In this document: positions 1 through 5,493 of the stretch, piece after piece | Numbering within the stretch: the stretch's first letter is position 1 | How the letters are laid out: each line of letters starts with the position of its first letter | DNA from: Bacteroidota bacterium | Lineage (GTDB): Bacteria > Bacteroidota > Bacteroidia > Chitinophagales > Chitinophagaceae | Length of the DNA stretch: 5,923 nucleotides | Assembly: GCA_023426425.1 (NCBI GenBank) | Contig: JAFAAT010000073.1 | Location: 1-5,923, forward strand | Reading direction: 5' to 3' | The notes under the pieces: generated by a model | Seen by the model: the letters and a program-made list of their open reading frames with translations, nothing else | Database searches by the model: none | What the model was told of the DNA's origin: nothing | Made by a program: the position numbers and the translations under genes

Positions 1-458
1 GTGTCAAAGAGTGCGAAGGTGTTGGCGCCATCTGATGTCCGGCCACGGGAATGATTTGCCTGGGTGGGGATAAGCTTTACGGAATCGAGAATAGTGCCTA
101 CAGCGTCCGCGAGTACAAAATACTCTCCATTTGTCTGGGTCAGTTTGAAAGAAGGATGCAGTTGACCACCAGAATACACACCCCTATCGCTGCAGAAGAT
201 CATCATACGGCCATTGGCAGGAACGGTGACACCTGCGGGCACCTGCCATTTCATTGGGTCATTAGGGTCATCACTCAGGTAGTAGCCGGAAAGACTTACC
301 GGTGAGGCACTGGAGTTATAAAGCTCAACCCAGTCTTCCCGTTCATTGAACACATCCAGTGTGGTGGTCATGTTGCTGCAGGAATATTCGTTGATCAGAA
401 CCTGTGCATCTGAAGTGAGAGCCAGACAAAGCAGGGCAATGGCAATTATGTGTCTCAT
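1..458 (-). CDS. Secreted lamin-tail-domain (LTD) protein, 5' part only (runs off left edge)
   Basis: The reverse strand reads open from an ATG at 456-458 to the window edge, giving 152 complete residues and no stop. Residues 1-18 are a signal peptide (MRHIIAIALLCLALTSDA followed by Q), so export is expected. Residues about 19-130 fit the lamin tail domain, an immunoglobulin-like fold common in secreted bacterial proteins: a VLINEY start, the EDWVELYN core at 41-48, a SLSGYYLSDD strand, then VPAGVTVPANGRMMIFCSD and a final ADAVGTILDSV strand. The following HSRGRTSDGANTF stretch (136-148) is the linker usually seen before a further domain in Bacteroidota LTD proteins, often chitobiase-like or CotH. 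The missing C-terminus probably holds such domains and a sorting signal, but this is inferred. There is no Shine-Dalgarno sequence. It is divergent from the CotH gene at 634. The fold call is firm; the substrate or partner is unknown. Confidence 0.88.
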   Translation of the reverse strand, partial: MRHIIAIALLCLALTSDAQVLINEYSCSNMTTTLDVFNEREDWVELYNSSASPVSLSGYYLSDDPNDPMKWQVPAGVTVPANGRMMIFCSDRGVYSGGQLHPSFKLTQTNGEYFVLADAVGTILDSVKLIPTQANHSRGRTSDGANTFALFD

Positions 459-479
459 ATAGAGAGGCGATTATTCAAT

Positions 480-487
480 CAAAATTA
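480..487 (-). promoter_or_regulatory. Probable -7 promoter element of the LTD gene
   Basis: On the minus strand this reads TAATTTTG, a full match to the Bacteroidota -7 consensus TAnnTTTG, 21 bases before the LTD start codon. That spacing would give a short untranslated leader. I see no clear TTTG -33 element at 19-21 bases further upstream, so the call rests on one half of the promoter. Confidence 0.45.
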
Positions 488-600
488 ATATTAATCAGAA
501 CTTAAGATAGGATTTCTTTAAATAAGACAGACATCAGTTCAAGTTTGTTAGGACGGCCGAAAAAAAAAGAAAGTGTGGAGGAGATGTGAGTCATTGAAGC

Positions 601-616
601 TAATTTTCTACATTTA
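601..616 (+). promoter_or_regulatory. Weak candidate -7 element(s) for the CotH gene
   Basis: Two overlapping near-matches to TAnnTTTG occur here: TAATTTTC (601-608) and TACATTTA (609-616). Each fails at the final G, and no well-spaced TTTG is seen upstream. The position, 17-25 bases before the start codon, is right for a promoter, but the call is weak. Confidence 0.22.
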
Positions 617-633
617 AGTAGTAAACTGAATAT

Positions 634-2340
634 ATGCGAAGGCTGCTGACCATCCTTGTTTTGATTCTTACCACAGGTGCGATCCGTGCACAGACAATTA
701 CCCAGACGAACCTGCCGATTGTGAAAATCAGCTTTAGCGGTAACCCTGCGAACAACCAGATCCCGGGGACCATTGAGATCATCCATAACGGCAGCGGCCT
801 GAATGCGCCCAATGATGCTCCTTATTACGCAGGGAGTATTGGTGTGAAGGAAAGGGGTTCTTCATCAAATCCCAAGAAGTCTTATAATGTGGAGACCTGG
901 ACACATGTAATTGAACAGAGCCTGGATACTTCATTGTTGGGAATGCCATCTGAGAACGACTGGGTTTTGCTGGCCTGCTATACGGACAGATCGCTGATTC
1001 GCGACCTGGTTGGATTCCACATTTATGAAAAGATGGGCTATTGGGCGCCGCGGATGCGGCTGGTGGAGGTAATGATCAATGGAAGTTATGAAGGAGTCTA
1101 TCTTTTTGGAGAACGAATCAAGAGAGATAATGAGCGCATCGATATCGCTACACTGAACAATATAGACAACTCAGGACTTGAGCTAACGGGAGGGTACATC
1201 TTCAAGATTGACAACTCAAACGATGGCTTCTGGACCAGTAGCTTTCCCCCACCCTATGCGTCGGCGAGCCAGGATATTAAGTTTCACTATGAGGAGCCTG
1301 AGGATGACGATATCACGCCTGTGCAGCGGAACTATATCAAAGCATACACAGACAGTTTCGAAGCAGCTCTTAACAGCGTAAACTTCCAGGACACAACGAC
1401 AGGGTGGAGAGGGTTTGCGGGTCACAACTCTTTTGAAGACTACCTGATATTCAATGAAGTGATCAAGAGCAGGGATGCTTACCGACAGTCGACGTACATT
1501 TTCAAGGATAAAGGCAAGAAGTTGAGGGCGGGACCGCCGTGGGACCTGGAGCTTTCGCTGTACAACACAGCAGATTGCAATGCCTCGGTAGATAATGGCT
1601 GGGCCTGGGAATATGGACAACATTGCAACACATCGACCTACCTGCCTCCATTCTGGTGGGAGAAGCTCACGCAGGATACGATGTACATGAGGATTACGAA
1701 ATGCAAGTACACGCATTATCGCAATTCCTTTCTGGACACTAATAACCTGTTTGCCTTCATTGATAGTCTTGAGAACCTGCTGAATGCGGAGCAGGCACAA
1801 CAAAGGAATTTTCAGAAATGGCCGATATGGGGCGTGCCACTTGTTAATGAGCCGGTGCCGTTGTCGAGCAGCCATGCAGAAGAAGTGGCGAAGATTAGGG
1901 GCTTTCTTGGGCGCAGGTTTCAGTACCTGGATGGTGAGTGGCTAAGTCCTGGTTGTATTCTGAACATTCAGACGCCGGAGGCAGGAGAGCTCGCGGCATC
2001 CCTGTTTCCGAACCCTGCGGGGTCGGCGGTGAGGCTGCAACTGAATCCTGGAAAGCAGGCAGATATTGAAGTCGTTATAAATGATGTATCGGGCAGAATC
2101 GTCTATCGCCAGGAGCTTGGTAAAGTACACAGAGGCGGGAGCGAGTTTGAACTTCAGCTTGATAGATTAGAGGCGGGCATGTACCTGGTTTCGGTGAATG
2201 CAGCTGACGGAACTTCGAAGAAAATGAAGTTGATTAAAAGGGAGGGAGAAGGGATGAGTGGCGTTGTTTTTGGTCGTGCAAAAAGAACCAAAAAAGACGG
2301 CCGCCCCGTCTGGTCAGCCGGGCAGGCCCGCCCTCGGTAG
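634..2340 (+). CDS. Secreted CotH-kinase family protein with type IX sorting domain and aberrant C-terminal tail
   Basis: This 568-residue protein starts with a signal peptide (residues 1-19, cleavage likely before Q20). Residues about 28-435 match the CotH family, atypical protein-kinase-like proteins known from Bacillus spore coats and widespread as secreted proteins in Bacteroidota. Visible motifs are the VKERGSSSNPKKSY block (71-84), NDWVLLACYTDRSLIRD (108-124), YEGVYLFGERIKRD (152-165), YIFKID (188-193), FNEVIKSRDAY (273-283) and the metal-binding-type AGPPWDLELS (299-308). Residues about 455-536 form a type A sorting domain of the type IX secretion system (LFPNPAGSAVRL, NDVSGRIVY, LEAGMYLVSV, KKMKLIKRE), predicting outer-membrane passage and surface anchoring or release. 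Such domains normally end at the KLIK-like strand, but here about 30 further basic residues follow, encoded by repeat DNA. The upstream sequence is AT-rich with no Shine-Dalgarno. The phosphorylated substrate is unknown. Confidence 0.93.
   Translation: MRRLLTILVLILTTGAIRAQTITQTNLPIVKISFSGNPANNQIPGTIEIIHNGSGLNAPNDAPYYAGSIGVKERGSSSNPKKSYNVETWTHVIEQSLDTSLLGMPSENDWVLLACYTDRSLIRDLVGFHIYEKMGYWAPRMRLVEVMINGSYEGVYLFGERIKRDNERIDIATLNNIDNSGLELTGGYIFKIDNSNDGFWTSSFPPPYASASQDIKFHYEEPEDDDITPVQRNYIKAYTDSFEAALNSVNFQDTTTGWRGFAGHNSFEDYLIFNEVIKSRDAYRQSTYIFKDKGKKLRAGPPWDLELSLYNTADCNASVDNGWAWEYGQHCNTSTYLPPFWWEKLTQDTMYMRITKCKYTHYRNSFLDTNNLFAFIDSLENLLNAEQAQQRNFQKWPIWGVPLVNEPVPLSSSHAEEVAKIRGFLGRRFQYLDGEWLSPGCILNIQTPEAGELAASLFPNPAGSAVRLQLNPGKQADIEVVINDVSGRIVYRQELGKVHRGGSEFELQLDRLEAGMYLVSVNAADGTSKKMKLIKREGEGMSGVVFGRAKRTKKDGRPVWSAGQARPR
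2267..2294. repeat. 8-bp AT-rich inverted repeat at the left end of the repeat element
   Basis: TTTTTGGT at 2267-2274 is the exact reverse complement of ACCAAAAA at 2287-2294, with 12 bases between. It lies inside the last codons of the CotH reading frame. No run of T follows on the plus strand, so a classical terminator is not supported. It may mark the left boundary of the repeat. Confidence 0.6.
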
Positions 2341-2358
2341 GTTCGGGCAGGCATCAAA

Positions 2359-2398
2359 CCTGCCTGCCTATCAGCAGGTAAACCTGCTGGCAGGCAGG
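2359..2398. repeat. Long hairpin: CCTGCCTGCC / GGCAGGCAGG with nested AGCAGGT / ACCTGCT
   Basis: The outer arms 2359-2368 and 2389-2398 are perfect 10-base complements. The inner arms 2373-2379 and 2382-2388 are perfect 7-base complements. Four unpaired bases (2369-2372) form a bulge on one side only and the nominal loop is two bases, so the innermost pairs would open in practice. It lies 18 bases after the CotH stop codon and could protect or end that transcript, although no T-run follows. Confidence 0.8.
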
Positions 2399-2436
2399 CC
2401 TACCTACGGCAGGCAGGCCTACCTACGGCAGGCAGG
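2389..2436. repeat. 19-bp tandem repeat, 2.5 copies
   Basis: The unit GGCAGGCAGGCCTACCTAC occurs exactly at 2389-2407 and 2408-2426, followed by its first ten bases at 2427-2436. The unit is itself an imperfect palindrome centred on AGGCCT. The first ten bases of the array also serve as the right arm of the adjoining hairpin. Confidence 0.9.
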
Positions 2437-2480
2437 GACGCCGTTCCCGAAGTGCCGGGACTAAAAGGATGGCGGCGGTC

Positions 2481-2695
2481 GCTCGATTTAGCTTCAGAAT
2501 TACTGTGCTGCCGAGCTAAGAATTGCTACTTCTAACAGGTGAAGGTTTGACGCGACTGATCTGCGTGAGTGAATACGCCGACTATTGCTAACTAGCTGCA
2601 ACTATGGGCTGATCGACAGAATTTCTATTTTTCGAGTGTCAGGCGCGAGTTATTGAGGGACGTTCGGGAGTGTTACTATGAACAGAAAGGAGCGT
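2481..2695. other. Intergenic stretch with no gene recognised
   Basis: No reading frame here looks like a protein and no RNA gene is recognised. The only structure noted is a 6-base inverted repeat, TTAGCT at 2488-2493 and AGCTAA at 2514-2519. The stretch is convergent: the CotH gene ends to its left and the small minus-strand gene ends to its right, so both terminators would be expected within about 2341-2695. No classical hairpin plus T-run is visible. Confidence 0.5.
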
Positions 2696-2914
2696 TTATT
2701 TCAGCTCTTCGTAGTCTATGTAGTCGCCTTCTTTTGTGGTAGATTTTTGTTGGGGAGGGTTGCTTTTATGTTGCATTTCCTCCATCTGCTTCTGCATTTG
2801 CTGGAGTCTGTCCCGGGCTGTTTTTGTGATCTGAAGAATGGGGAATACGAATCTGAAGATGAAACGAAACACCATGAACAGTATAAAGCCCCAGAAAAGA
2901 ATTCTCAATAGCAT
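2696..2914 (-). CDS. Small single-pass membrane protein, DUF4834-like
   Basis: A 72-residue protein with one strongly hydrophobic, Phe-rich segment at residues 2-28, then a polar helix rich in Gln, Lys and Glu (about 31-50) likely to be a short coiled coil, a Pro/Ser/Thr linker, and an acidic end GDYIDYEELK (63-72). This order of N-terminal membrane anchor, variable linker and terminal G-x-Y-I-D-Y/F-E-E motif matches my recollection of the DUF4834 family of Bacteroidota, whose function is unknown. The N-terminus has few charges before the helix, so orientation is uncertain. The kinase gene lies upstream in the same direction, 180 bases away. A longer antisense frame covers the same bases, but only this strand yields a family-like protein. 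Confidence 0.8.
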   Translation of the reverse strand: MLLRILFWGFILFMVFRFIFRFVFPILQITKTARDRLQQMQKQMEEMQHKSNPPQQKSTTKEGDYIDYEELK

Positions 2915-2921
2915 AGGGGAT

Positions 2922-2929
2922 CAAAGTTA
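2922..2929 (-). promoter_or_regulatory. Probable -7 promoter element of the DUF4834-like gene
   Basis: The minus strand reads TAACTTTG, a full match to TAnnTTTG, ending only seven bases before the start codon at 2914. Transcription would then begin at or almost at the ATG, implying a leaderless or near-leaderless message. No -33 TTTG is evident at the proper distance. Confidence 0.45.
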
Positions 2930-2993
2930 CGAAACGGTGCCGAGTGGGAAGTTAAAATAAGGGTAAAGTAAGTAGCAGTCAGGAGACAGCAGT

Positions 2994-3066
2994 CAGTAAT
3001 CAGTAATCAGTAATCAGTAATCAGTAGTCAGTAATCAGTAGTCAGTAATCAGTAGTCAGTAGACAG
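2994..3066. repeat. Heptanucleotide tandem repeat (CAGTAAT / CAGTAGT)
   Basis: Ten consecutive 7-base units run from 2994 to 3063, with the next CAG at 3064-3066. In order: four CAGTAAT, then CAGTAGT, CAGTAAT, CAGTAGT, CAGTAAT, CAGTAGT and a final CAGTAGA. Degenerate copies extend left to about 2976. It lies between the stop of the kinase gene and the promoter of the DUF4834-like gene. Such short repeats can change copy number by strand slippage; being intergenic, a change would alter spacing rather than reading frame. Confidence 0.95.
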
Positions 3067-3094
3067 ATGTTGATGCCTGAATAGCGTTGACTGG

Positions 3095-5065
3095 TCAGGT
3101 AGCAGGGACTGCGGGGATATTGATGGTAAAAACGGAGCCTTTGCCAACTATGCTGGAGACGGTGATGCTGCCGTTGTTCTTTGCCAGGAACTCATCGATG
3201 AGGGTGAGGCCGAGACCCACACCTGATTCGCCGGCTGTGCCTTTGGAGATAGTTTTCTCTGCGGGCCTGAATAGACGTTCTCTCACTGCTTCTGACATGC
3301 CGACACCCTGATCTTCTACAGAAATAAGGATTCTATCATCGCTTCTTTGGGACCGGATTGTGACCGCGCCGTTTTCGTTGGAGAACTTGATGGCATTAGC
3401 GAGAAGGTTGCGGATAATGAATTCGAGCTGATTCTTGTTAAACCAGGCGACATGATCTTCCGTGATCTGGTTGACCAGGCGAATTGACTTGTCTTCGGCC
3501 ATGATGCGGTAGAGTTCGACAGAGGAAGCCGTGAGTTCCTGAATGCTAACCGCTTCCGGGACAGGTGGTTCTTTGCGAATCTGGCTGGTACCCCACATGA
3601 GCAGGTTGTCGAGTGTGGAGAGCGTGGCTGCAGTGGAAAGCCGCAGCTGAGTGGCAACCTCTTTTTGTTCTTCGGGAGTGAGCATTCCACTCTGAACCAG
3701 ATCGAGTATGGCCATTATTCGGGTGAAGGGGCCTCGCAGGTCGTGGCTGATGACAGAAAAAAGTTTGTCCTTTACCAGGTTCAGGTCTTCCAACTCCTGA
3801 CCTCTCTGTTTCAGTAATGAATTTTTCTTTCTTAGCTGCAGTAGAATCCAAACAATAGCAAGGGTGAGTGCTGCTCCTAAAATCCCGATCAGGAGCAACA
3901 GGTTGCGCTGCTGGGTTTTTAGCTTGTTTTCTGTTTCGAGAAGTTTGATCCTGTTATCACGATCTTCGAGGTCGAGCTCCATTTTTGTACGTTCGACCAG
4001 TGCCGTACGCCTTGTCAGGCTCACCTTGTTTCTGACGGCCATGATGGTGTCCAGCATGGCTGCGGCTTCGCGGTAGTTTTGTCTTGACTCCTGGACTTCG
4101 TGTAATACAAGCAGGTTGTCGAGCAGTAGTTCGTGATCGCCGATCATGCTGGCGAAGTTGATCCCCTGATTGATGAAAACCTGAGCAGAATCGAAATCAC
4201 CTTCGGCTCTTTTCAAAGCTGCGAGGGCCGTGTAAACACCTGCTTTTCCGATGGGATAATCAGTTTTCTCGTAGTAATCCTTTGCACGGTGAAGAAAAAA
4301 AGCTGCGGAATCGTATCTGCCGGTTTCTCTGTAGACGTTGCCGAGGTTTAGTCTTACGTCGGCAAGATTAGCCTGATGGTTTAACTCAAGACTTAGTGTG
4401 CGGGCAGCATAAAGGGTCTTAATTGCTTCCGCATACTTTTTCTCCTTACCCTGAAGCATGCCGATGTTGGTAAGCACCCCCATCTGCATTCTTTTATTGC
4501 CGACGGTTTTGGCGTGCTGCAGGGAGAGGTTCTGGTAGTGAAGGGCTTTCTCGAAATCATTTACCTGACCATAGACAAGCCCTATTTTGTAGTATATTTC
4601 TGCAAGACCTTCTTTATCATTCCCAAGCTCATAAATTCTCATTGCGCGAAGGAACCAGCCCAGTGCTTCTGCGGAGTGATTCTGCAAGCCTTCGTTTACA
4701 CCTAAGACGGTAAGATTCAGGGCGATGCGTCCGGAGTCTTTCAGGCTTCTGAAGATGTCGAGGCTTTCCCTGTAAAGTGCTTCTGCTTTTTTGAACTGAC
4801 CCTGGCGCATTTCGTTGGTGCCCAGCAGATGGGCAGCCTCTGCCCTACCCCATTTATAGTTTATGGATTGGGACTTTTCGTAGGCGAAAGCGACGTAGAA
4901 AAGTGCACTATCACGGTTTTTACCCGCGATGCTCATAGCATAGTCCAGAAGCTTCTTAATATCTGTACTATCGCGGGTTGGCAGAACTGCCCGGGCATTA
5001 TGTTCATTCTGTGCTTCTGATGCTAATGGGAGCAGCAGCATCAGTATGAAGCCAATAAATCTCAT
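3095..5065 (-). CDS. Sensor histidine kinase with N-terminal TPR repeats
   Basis: The start at 5065 gives 656 residues beginning with a good signal peptide (MRFIGFILMLLLPLASEA, then Q19). The frame stays open to 5266, but that extra 67-residue stretch places the signal peptide internally, so it is rejected. About seven TPR units span residues 74-345, for example QGQFKKAEALYRESL and VNDFEKALHYQNLSL, probably periplasmic. A coiled coil (about 350-386) leads to a membrane segment (388-410). The cytoplasmic part has HisKA with phospho-acceptor His441 in SHDLRGP, then HATPase_c with the N box NLLANAIKF (553-561), G1 DQGVGM (585-590), F box LFRP (598-601) and G2 GVGLGL (615-620). All kinase boxes are intact. 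No receiver domain or adjacent regulator is present, so its partner lies elsewhere. Gly445 replaces the Thr/Asn usually linked to phosphatase activity in this kinase family. The sensed signal is unknown. Confidence 0.95.
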   Translation of the reverse strand: MRFIGFILMLLLPLASEAQNEHNARAVLPTRDSTDIKKLLDYAMSIAGKNRDSALFYVAFAYEKSQSINYKWGRAEAAHLLGTNEMRQGQFKKAEALYRESLDIFRSLKDSGRIALNLTVLGVNEGLQNHSAEALGWFLRAMRIYELGNDKEGLAEIYYKIGLVYGQVNDFEKALHYQNLSLQHAKTVGNKRMQMGVLTNIGMLQGKEKKYAEAIKTLYAARTLSLELNHQANLADVRLNLGNVYRETGRYDSAAFFLHRAKDYYEKTDYPIGKAGVYTALAALKRAEGDFDSAQVFINQGINFASMIGDHELLLDNLLVLHEVQESRQNYREAAAMLDTIMAVRNKVSLTRRTALVERTKMELDLEDRDNRIKLLETENKLKTQQRNLLLLIGILGAALTLAIVWILLQLRKKNSLLKQRGQELEDLNLVKDKLFSVISHDLRGPFTRIMAILDLVQSGMLTPEEQKEVATQLRLSTAATLSTLDNLLMWGTSQIRKEPPVPEAVSIQELTASSVELYRIMAEDKSIRLVNQITEDHVAWFNKNQLEFIIRNLLANAIKFSNENGAVTIRSQRSDDRILISVEDQGVGMSEAVRERLFRPAEKTISKGTAGESGVGLGLTLIDEFLAKNNGSITVSSIVGKGSVFTINIPAVPAT

Positions 5066-5083
5066 TTGGGTACTTCGAAAGCG

Positions 5084-5091
5084 GAAAGATA
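5084..5091 (-). promoter_or_regulatory. Weak candidate -7 element for the kinase gene
   Basis: The minus strand reads TATCTTTC, matching TAnnTTTG except for the last base, 18 bases before the chosen start codon. No well-placed -33 TTTG is seen. Its position just upstream of 5065 mildly supports that start over the one at 5266. Confidence 0.25.
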
Positions 5092-5305
5092 CTAAAACAT
5101 AAAGAAGTGAGCATAGTATCGTATCTTTAAGTAGGGTCGGAAGGGGTGCCAACGTATCTTGCAAGCGGTTAGCATGCGCAGCTTTTTTGAGGACCGCGCT
5201 GGTCGCGAGGGGCGAAATGACAGGAAATATTCTGTTTGAGGGGGAGAAATATACCCCTTTTCTCAAAAAATGATAGGGTAGGGGAGGAGTTTTGTGGTGT
5301 CTGAG

Positions 5306-5338
5306 TTTGATTTTCCCAAGTTACATTATTTAAATTTG
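5306..5338 (+). promoter_or_regulatory. Bacteroidota-type promoter TTTG-N21-TAAATTTG
   Basis: TTTG at 5306-5309 and TAAATTTG at 5331-5338 are separated by 21 bases. Both elements match the consensus for the primary sigma factor of this phylum (TTTG, about 19-21 bases, TAnnTTTG). It is the only complete two-part match I found in the window. Transcription should start near 5343-5346 and run toward the gene at 5494, leaving an untranslated leader of roughly 150 bases. Confidence 0.65.
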
Positions 5339-5340
5339 CA

Positions 5341-5405
5341 ATAACCCTTGGTCATCCCTTGGAGACCCCTTGGGGACCAGCGCCTTTAGTACGGCTTTGG
5401 GTTAT
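5341..5405 (+). ncRNA. Candidate structured 5' leader (closed multi-branch RNA)
   Basis: Immediately after the promoter, ATAACCC (5341-5347) is an exact complement of GGGTTAT (5399-5405), which would close a 65-base domain. Inside, TGGTC (5349-5353) pairs with GACCA (5375-5379), continued by CCC (5356-5358) with GGG (5372-5374) and GG-AGA-CC (5361-5367). A small second arm, GCC (5382-5384) with GGC (5393-5395), is possible. About 88 bases separate the domain from the start codon at 5494. I do not recognise a named riboswitch or leader. The same bases contain phased direct repeats, so a DNA-level role is an alternative. If transcription starts near 5345, part of the closing stem would be lost. 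Confidence 0.4.
5345..5373. repeat. Three CCCTTGG repeats with 11-bp period
   Basis: CCCTTGG occurs at 5345-5351, 5356-5362 and 5367-5373, each start 11 bases after the last. That is close to one helical turn, so all copies would face the same side of the DNA. The array begins seven bases after the -7 element of the plus-strand promoter, a position suited to an operator. It may instead be only part of the leader RNA fold. Confidence 0.7.
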
Positions 5406-5493
5406 CGTTGGGTCATGTTTACTCCATCTTTACCTCAAAGTCTGGCATTTTTAAGGCATTAAAAAATTTTGTTCACTATTAAAACATGTTATT

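Larger units (their letters stand above)
2264..2480. repeat. GC-rich palindromic (REP-like) intergenic repeat element overlapping the CotH 3' end
   Basis: A mosaic of short inverted and direct repeats replaces ordinary sequence here. In order: TTTTTGGT (2267-2274) paired with ACCAAAAA (2287-2294); GACGG (2296-2300) with CCGTC (2306-2310); a large hairpin at 2359-2398; a 19-base tandem repeat at 2389-2436; and TCCCG with CGGGA near 2445-2460, flanked by GACGCCG and CGGCGGTC. The motif GGCAGGC and its complement recur throughout. The base composition differs sharply from both neighbours. No transposase or open reading frame of its own is credible. It resembles dispersed palindromic repeats known from many bacterial chromosomes; whether it is multicopy here cannot be told from one window. 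Confidence 0.75.
5066..5493. other. Divergent intergenic region between kinase and plus-strand gene
   Basis: This 428-base region separates two divergent genes. Its left part (5066-5266) stays open in the kinase frame, but the predicted residues lack family character and precede a clear signal peptide, so it is treated as noncoding. Its right part holds the plus-strand promoter and leader. AT-rich sequence at about 5450-5493 includes a near -7 match (AAATTTTG, 5464-5471) that could be a second, gene-proximal start. No tRNA or small gene is recognised. Confidence 0.6.

Noticed and set aside
51..305. 84-aa plus-strand frame at the left edge
   Set aside because: It lies opposite the well-supported LTD coding region and shows no domain.
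551..570. GC-rich segment followed by nine A residues, as a minus-strand terminator
   Set aside because: No minus-strand gene ends there, the A-run is on the wrong side for a terminator of that strand, and no adequate stem is present.
1216..1875. 219-aa open frame on the minus strand inside the CotH gene
   Set aside because: It is antisense to a clear CotH coding region, has no recognisable domain, and its residue pattern is that expected of a shadow frame.
2258..2464. 68-aa plus-strand frame across the repeat element
   Set aside because: Its sequence is made of translated repeats (for example AYLRQAG units) and overlaps the CotH end in another frame.
2678..2911. 77-aa hydrophobic frame antisense to the DUF4834-like gene
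   Set aside because: Hydrophobicity mirrors the opposite strand; only the minus strand gives the terminal GDYIDYEELK motif and a family-like layout.
2976..3066. Possible CRISPR array
   Set aside because: The repeat is only 7 bases and directly tandem, with no unique spacers between copies and no cas gene.
3316..3851. Two minus-strand frames (124 and 101 aa) within the kinase gene
   Set aside because: They are alternate frames of the kinase HisKA and ATPase coding sequence and contain no domain of their own.
5192..5204. Small hairpin GACC-GCGCT-GGTC next to a T-run (5183-5188)
   Set aside because: The stem is only four pairs and the T-run precedes it on the plus strand; no gene ends here on either strand.
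5066..5266. N-terminal extension of the kinase by 67 residues
   Set aside because: It would bury a good signal peptide inside the protein, and the added residues lack any family feature.
5341..5405. tRNA-like gene suggested by the closing 7-bp stem
   Set aside because: No TTCGA T-loop, anticodon arm or CCA-compatible end is visible, and the internal arms do not fit a cloverleaf.
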